A stretch of 26,519 nt of DNA. Source: a virus. Under the pieces are notes generated by a model, which saw only the letters and a program-made list of their open reading frames with translations, searched no databases and had not been told where the DNA came from. A program made the position numbers and the translations under genes. Positions within the stretch are counted from its first letter, which is position 1; each line of letters starts with the position of its first letter. This document shows, piece after piece, positions 23,601 to 26,519 of this stretch. The DNA lies in IMG/VR virus record IMGVR_UViG_3300010354_000530, positions 1-26,519 of that record; one strand, written 5' to 3'.

Positions 23601-24048
23601 GGTTAGCAGGATCATTCCAAAGTATAGGAATGTTACTTAAATTAATACCATTTATGTCTGTGATATTTTGTGAGGTTTGTATACTTGTAACTTTAAGATA
23701 ACCTTGACCTGCAAGATTACGTTTTGGAGTATAACTTACTAAGTCTGCAAGTTTGATAACGCTGTCTCTACGTTCAGCAGTATCAATAAAGTTCTCACGG
23801 GCATTCAAGTCATTTCTAAAGGCCAAACCTTGACCCATAAACGCCATAACGTCTAGTAGGGCGATAAATTCTGAACTTTCAATGTAGTCATTAAAGGTCT
23901 CAGGATAGTAAAGACGTAGATAATCTATGAAACTTTTACGTAAAGTCTCATAGTCATAACTTCTAAAATCGGCTTCGCGGAAGGTTTGATAGATGGCCTT
24001 CCAATCATTTACGCCGAACAATCCTGATTGTCTTGAACTTGTAGCCAT
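20677..24048 (-). CDS. gp6: Baseplate wedge protein gp6 (1123 aa)
   Basis: gp6 dimers join the six wedges into the ring of a T4-type baseplate and carry the link to the fibre-bearing parts. The N-terminus is diagnostic: KAIYQTFREADFRSYDYETL (17-36), DYIESSEFIALLDVMAFMGQ (54-73) and LNARENFIDTAERRDSVIKL (81-100), ending in YTPKRN. The mid-protein segment RAPTRYYTQNRMVNGEDYNN (about 417-436) is the conserved block shared with baseplate J-like proteins. The C-terminal 150 residues contain FKPLFGAKASSSLRGTVKVI and TAMNKYFNINNWNFGDTFFF. It is well over the roughly 660 residues of T4 gp6; the extra length appears as beta-rich sequence in the middle and second half. The ATG at 24048 has an AAGAGA Shine-Dalgarno 6 nt upstream and a GATAAATA promoter at 24066-24073. 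It lies 46 nt after gp25 and 6 nt before the giant gene, the order seen in marine T4-like phages. Confidence 0.92.
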   Translation of the reverse strand: MATSSRQSGLFGVNDWKAIYQTFREADFRSYDYETLRKSFIDYLRLYYPETFNDYIESSEFIALLDVMAFMGQGLAFRNDLNARENFIDTAERRDSVIKLADLVSYTPKRNLAGQGYLKVTSIQTSQNITDINGINLSNIPILWNDPANPNWLEQFNTIINATLINTQRVGKPGNTADLLGITTNEYTIQIPQGTLPIVPFNSSVDGQNMNFELVSVTSVDEDYIYEIPPAPSQRFNILYRNDKLGYGSPETGWFFYFKQGSLQAADFKLEQQIANQTVDIDIQGINNTDTWLYQLNDNNGDRLLWRKVDNVYADAYLQRETSFKKIFSVNSRFNDQVTYVFGDGVFSEIPVGQFRAYVRAGNALTYTIDPSEMQGISVTFTYVNRNGKTENLTVGLELPLAVSNAQQREPVQEIKQRAPTRYYTQNRMVNGEDYNNFPYTLYSSIIKSKAINRSSIGVSKNLDLLDPTGKYSSTNVFGSDGALYQNNTDSYLTLFITNINDIRAFLTSSLANALDSNKATQYYIQNYPRYNVNTASGDGVVYWQTSTVDANSESGYFYNVSGSQNVPIPLGIYSNKNAKYVTTGALCKFTAPTGYYFDNNNRLVSGIPGPTNQTYIWSTVLNVVGDGYNNGDGAFPNGTGPVTLNGYVPNGAILSQIIPVFDNSLSQEVIDECVVRMELAQDFTLVFNNSLPINQERWSINPFTDAGYFVKFTSVGANRYTVSYRSLTYYFGSVSDTRFTLSPNELVYDPFSGKILQDFISVLSTNNQPNTSYPFGRDIKVNVLGQTVESDGYINDFQVEVAATDVNNRTLILNPDFFNEVTGYVNGGANIGIYVFFELLEDAINLSREQIVPSTDVVYIYANKTQIEVVKYDYPEGQLFYAYSDNVFYRSLQDNTINTPFYILTPQPQYSVKPGRQGVSFQYRHNSNNTTRIDPTTTNIIDLYVVTQSYYTAYQNWIQDSTNTVVEPDRPTINELNQEYGQVNDFKMLSDSVILNSVVFKPLFGAKASSSLRGTVKVIKASNTNASDSEVRSAVLTAMNKYFNINNWNFGDTFFFSELSAFLHTECGELISSAVLVPNDPTKPFGDLYEIKCMPYEIFVNAATAEDVLVVPALTPAELQIR

Positions 24049-24065
24049 AGTTAATCTCTTTTAAG

Positions 24066-24073
24066 TATTTATC
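24066..24073 (-). promoter_or_regulatory. T4-type late promoter motif GATAAATA upstream of gp6
   Basis: The minus strand reads GATAAATACTT in the 46-nt gap between gp25 and gp6. The start of transcription would fall near 24057-24061, leaving a short leader with the AAGAGA ribosome site before the ATG at 24048. This is the best-placed promoter candidate in the window. It would drive gp6 and, by read-through of the 6-nt gap, the giant gene. Confidence 0.62.
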
Positions 24074-24094
24074 ATACCTAAAAAAGCGATTTTG

Positions 24095-24553
24095 TTATTG
24101 TTGTAGAGAGGCCGTGTTAGTTTTATTATCAAAAAACAGGCTTAATGTTGTGGCACTATTGAAGGGATTTACCGCTAATTCTACTTCTAATAGAATTCCA
24201 TTTTCTTGTGGAAAGGCTTTTACGTAGTTTAATTCTATTCTAGGGTCTAAACTAGCAACTCTTCGTATTTCATTTTCTAATTGAAACTGCACATCTGCGG
24301 TGTTTGGCTCAAAAACAAATGACCAAAGAGTAGTTCCGTAGCCCGGTTGTCCAACTTTTTGTCCTTGGTGTATGTTAAGTGCGTTAACAAAGTCTTGTAT
24401 TACTAGTTGACTATCAGTTAACTTATACTTTTTTCCAAATACATATGGACGGGTTATGCTGGCAGATCCATAGTCACGGCCCAAATTATTTATAGGGTTA
24501 GTGATTCTAGGTTTATCTGCGTTGATTGTACTGAAACCGATATAGTTTGCCAT
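24095..24553 (-). CDS. gp25: Baseplate wedge / sheath initiator gp25 (152 aa)
   Basis: gp25 sits at the inner edge of the baseplate and offers the first template strand for polymerising the contractile sheath; homologues occur in all contractile tails (GPW/gp25 family, lysozyme-like in name only). Residues 64-77 (GQKVGQPGYGTTLW) correspond to the family's 'RP-F-PEFG..L' region. Residues 82-108 (EPNTADVQFQLENEIRRVAS, then LDPRIEL) carry the family's signature E-P-R motif, here D-P-R at 103-105. The end reads LEVELAVNPFNS. T4 gp25 is 132 residues, so this version has about 20 more, mostly N-terminal. The gene follows the Ala-rich protein by 8 nt. No clear Shine-Dalgarno precedes the ATG at 24553, so translation may be coupled to the upstream gene. 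Confidence 0.9.
   Translation of the reverse strand: MANYIGFSTINADKPRITNPINNLGRDYGSASITRPYVFGKKYKLTDSQLVIQDFVNALNIHQGQKVGQPGYGTTLWSFVFEPNTADVQFQLENEIRRVASLDPRIELNYVKAFPQENGILLEVELAVNPFNSATTLSLFFDNKTNTASLQQ
24487..24494 (-). promoter_or_regulatory. TATAAATA inside gp25, possible late promoter
   Basis: A perfect T4 late octamer lies on the minus strand within the first 22 codons of gp25 (codons for P-I-N-N). It could supply additional gp6 transcript, but it is intragenic and may be chance, because GATAAATA at 24066-24073 already serves gp6. Confidence 0.25.
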
Positions 24554-24558
24554 AAAAT

Positions 24559-24566
24559 TATTTATG
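24559..24566 (-). promoter_or_regulatory. CATAAATA at the gp25 junction, weak late promoter candidate
   Basis: The octamer overlaps the stop codon of the Ala-rich gene and ends 5 nt before the gp25 ATG. Transcription from it would start at or just inside the gp25 start codon, giving a leaderless message at best, so it is doubtful as the gp25 promoter. Confidence 0.25.
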
Positions 24567-26519
24567 CTAACCCTAACTTCTTCTTAAGGTCTATGTATGT
24601 AGGATCTACTGTTAACGCTAGCCATTTGCTCTTAGCGGCCTCAACACCGGGATCGCCCTGTGGTAGATCACGTTTGGCAGCATAGAATTCTTCTCTAGCG
24701 ACTCTAATTTTATCAAGGAAGGCATTTAATTCTTGTGCAGTTTTTATTTCTTCCTTAGCCTTATCTATTTGTTGTTGCGCGGCTGATTTAGCACCCTCAC
24801 TAATTTCTCCAACAAGATTTGGTTTAGGAATCTTAGGATCGCCAAACACGCTAGCAATCTGTGCTGTTAATCCTGTACGGTCTGTAGTATTAAAGCCCAC
24901 AGTAGGTAACTTAATTGAAACTGAGCCACCCGAACTTAGTGCAGATATCGCTGAAGTCAATTGCGCTGCCGCACCTGCTGCTAATCCAGAAGTTGCTAAA
25001 TTAGTCAATGAGTTCAATCCCGCAGGTAAAGTAGGTAATGGCAGTTTGTTTAGTGCCGCAGTAGCAGCCTGTTTTGCTAAATCTCCTATTGCGGCAGTGC
25101 CTGGTAATGAATTTACTGCATTAGATGCATTGTTTACTACTGCCTGTACAGTTTTTTGTCCACCGGGTAAGTTACTTAAACCGCTTGCTAACGATGAGGC
25201 ACTAGATGCTAAACCACCTACTGCTAATGATTTGGCTGCTACTCCTAAAGCGGCTACGCCTGTTCCACCACTTGTTAATGCTGATGCGGCGCCGGTCAAT
25301 GAACTTGCGGCTCCTGTTACCGCACTAGCGCCTTGGGTCAATACCCCTGCTAATGCTCCGGCAGAAGTACCGGTTAAGCCAGATGCTCCTGCTACTTGTT
25401 CTGCGGATTTTTTAGCCAACTCAGTTAAGTTTTGAGGTACACCAGCCGTCATAGGCTTAAATGATCCTGTAATGGCACTGAATGCTGATCCGGCTACACC
25501 TTTAGCACTATCTAGTAATCCAGACAAGCCTGGGGCAGAACTCATTGCACCCAATGCTTTAGATATACCACCTAAACCACCTGTCACATTTTGTGCTACA
25601 CTTGCCGCAAGATTACCTGCACCGATCGATTGTAAGGTTGCTAATCCTGTAGCACCCAACGGTCCTGTTCCGCCTGACGATATAGCACTTAACGTTGATG
25701 TTACACCTGTCGTTGCCCCTGCCATTACTAGACCTGCAAGTTGTCCTGCACTTTCTTTACCGCTTATCGCTCCGGCGGCAGTCAATGCACTTTGTGCTTT
25801 TTGTAAGTTAGCAACTTGGGCAGTTGCCTGTGCAGTTGTGTTGTTAATATAATTTGATAAAGTTTCTGCGCCTTTTTGTCCAGTAAACAACGATGATGGC
25901 ATAGATGCTGTTATGTTTGCTCCGCTGTTAACTAAACTCTGAACTAGTCTGTCCGAGCCCGGTTTTAACACTCCAGCAGACACCATCTGTGCGGGATTCT
26001 GTGCAAATGCTCCGACGGCTGCAACTTTTTGCGCCCCTTGCTGAACGATTGCGGCTCCTTGAGCAGTTGCGGCTGCAAGTGGTCCAGTGGCTGCATTTTT
26101 TGCCATAGTACCTAAAACAGCACTTGTGGTGTTCTTGTCTAATGCTCCACTGACAGCAGTTGTTGAGGGCATAGAAACCGTTGTAGCGACTGATACTGGA
26201 GTACCTGCTACCGATGCCGATGACTGGTTGACTGCTGCCTGTGCTGGTGTAGGGCTTGCCGGCAAATTTCCCTTAGCACTTAAGTCTGCTTTAACATCAA
26301 CACCTTGTCCAGCGTTTGCCCAAGGTGTGTGAGCAGGGGCACGTGTTACAATGCTTAATAACTTACCAGGACATGCGGCAAAACCCTTTACATCGTCAAA
26401 CAATGTATCAGTATGTGCAACAATTGGTATAGGATCAACTTCTTTTGGTATAGTTGATGTTGCGCCTGTGTTCAGATTAATCTTTTCTCCATTAATGTAA
26501 GTTATATTCTTACTTACAA
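24562..26519 (-). CDS. Ala/Ser/Gly-rich baseplate-region protein, 5' end beyond window (at least 651 aa)
   Basis: The frame is open from the right edge to a TAA at 24564-24562. A TTG at 26403 could be taken as a start, but 38 further in-frame codons upstream without a stop read SKNITYINGEKINL, then PIVAHTDTL, and look like genuine protein, so the true start lies outside. The visible N-terminal part (about 90 residues, including GFAACPGKLLSIVTRAPAHT, then PWANAGQGVDV) looks folded. It is followed by about 450 residues of Ala, Gly, Ser, Thr and Val in low-complexity helix-prone sequence. The end is a charged, probably coiled-coil segment (QQQIDKAKEEIKTAQELNAF) and KSKWLALTVDPTYIDLKKKL. I do not know its function. 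It precedes gp25, where T4-like phages often encode hub, spike or PAAR-type tip proteins; no PAAR motif or lysozyme domain was seen. A spike or hub accessory is a guess. Confidence 0.8.
   Translation of the reverse strand, partial: VSKNITYINGEKINLNTGATSTIPKEVDPIPIVAHTDTLFDDVKGFAACPGKLLSIVTRAPAHTPWANAGQGVDVKADLSAKGNLPASPTPAQAAVNQSSASVAGTPVSVATTVSMPSTTAVSGALDKNTTSAVLGTMAKNAATGPLAAATAQGAAIVQQGAQKVAAVGAFAQNPAQMVSAGVLKPGSDRLVQSLVNSGANITASMPSSLFTGQKGAETLSNYINNTTAQATAQVANLQKAQSALTAAGAISGKESAGQLAGLVMAGATTGVTSTLSAISSGGTGPLGATGLATLQSIGAGNLAASVAQNVTGGLGGISKALGAMSSAPGLSGLLDSAKGVAGSAFSAITGSFKPMTAGVPQNLTELAKKSAEQVAGASGLTGTSAGALAGVLTQGASAVTGAASSLTGAASALTSGGTGVAALGVAAKSLAVGGLASSASSLASGLSNLPGGQKTVQAVVNNASNAVNSLPGTAAIGDLAKQAATAALNKLPLPTLPAGLNSLTNLATSGLAAGAAAQLTSAISALSSGGSVSIKLPTVGFNTTDRTGLTAQIASVFGDPKIPKPNLVGEISEGAKSAAQQQIDKAKEEIKTAQELNAFLDKIRVAREEFYAAKRDLPQGDPGVEAAKSKWLALTVDPTYIDLKKKLGLA

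Noticed and set aside
25046-26332. Open frames on the plus strand opposite the Ala-rich gene (25046-25435, 25472-25852, 26087-26332)
   Set aside because: They arise because the Ala/Gly/Ser codons of the minus-strand gene leave few stops in the opposite frame; their products are Ala/Pro/Val-rich mirror translations without family features.
26401-26403. TTG as the start of the Ala-rich gene
   Set aside because: The frame continues upstream without a stop to the window edge and reads plausible folded sequence, so the gene is truncated by the window and does not begin at this TTG.
1-26519. CRISPR arrays, tRNA genes, insertion sequences
   Set aside because: No regularly spaced identical direct repeats, no tRNA-like cloverleaf and no transposase or inverted-repeat ends were noticed; essentially all DNA is accounted for by virion genes.

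Overview
This 26.5 kb window is a block of virion genes from a large tailed bacteriophage with a contractile tail, of the T4 superfamily. Its style matches marine T4-like phages of cyanobacteria and SAR11-type hosts. The identification rests on a clear gp25-type sheath initiator followed directly by a gp6-type baseplate wedge protein, on a short tail-fibre N-terminus at the left edge typical of marine myoviruses, and on ATAAATA-type late-promoter motifs at gene junctions. The DNA is AT-rich, and every real gene lies on the minus strand, so transcription runs from the right edge to the left. The host cannot be read from the sequence; an AT-rich marine bacterium is an inference.

In transcription order the window holds six genes. 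(1) An Ala/Ser/Gly-rich protein of at least 651 residues, whose start lies beyond the right edge (24562-26519). (2) gp25, the sheath initiator (24095-24553). (3) gp6, an unusually long baseplate wedge protein of 1123 aa (20677-24048). (4) A single uninterrupted 6596-codon gene in the position where gp7 follows gp6 in T4 (880-20670); it fills three quarters of the window. (5) A tiny 50-codon gene (712-864) whose C-terminal half resembles the start of the next protein. (6) A 206-aa virion structural protein (92-712). The first 20 codons of a tail-fibre-like gene run off the left edge (1-62). Genes are packed with gaps of 46 nt or less or with short overlaps. No tRNA, CRISPR array, insertion sequence or long non-coding stretch was seen.

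The giant protein is the exceptional object. Its N-terminal third and a block near its middle are continuous, non-repetitive sequence of a type I associate with marine phage structural proteins. Into and after this frame are set many beta-rich modules. There is a set of exactly seven FG-GAP-like repeats (integrin-type propeller, about 11.46-13.50 kb), a second set of seven Asp-box-like repeats (about 4.66-5.88 kb), roughly 14-16 copies of a 'GTTYYV' module, four copies of a 'GTTDFT..GTGTA' module and two short aromatic modules resembling carbohydrate-binding modules. Both propellers are interrupted between blades by copies of the same small module families. The most economical reading is a baseplate-anchored, modular adhesion or decoration protein that grew by insertion of mobile protein modules. 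The module calls come from reading motifs and have not been tested by structure prediction or database search.
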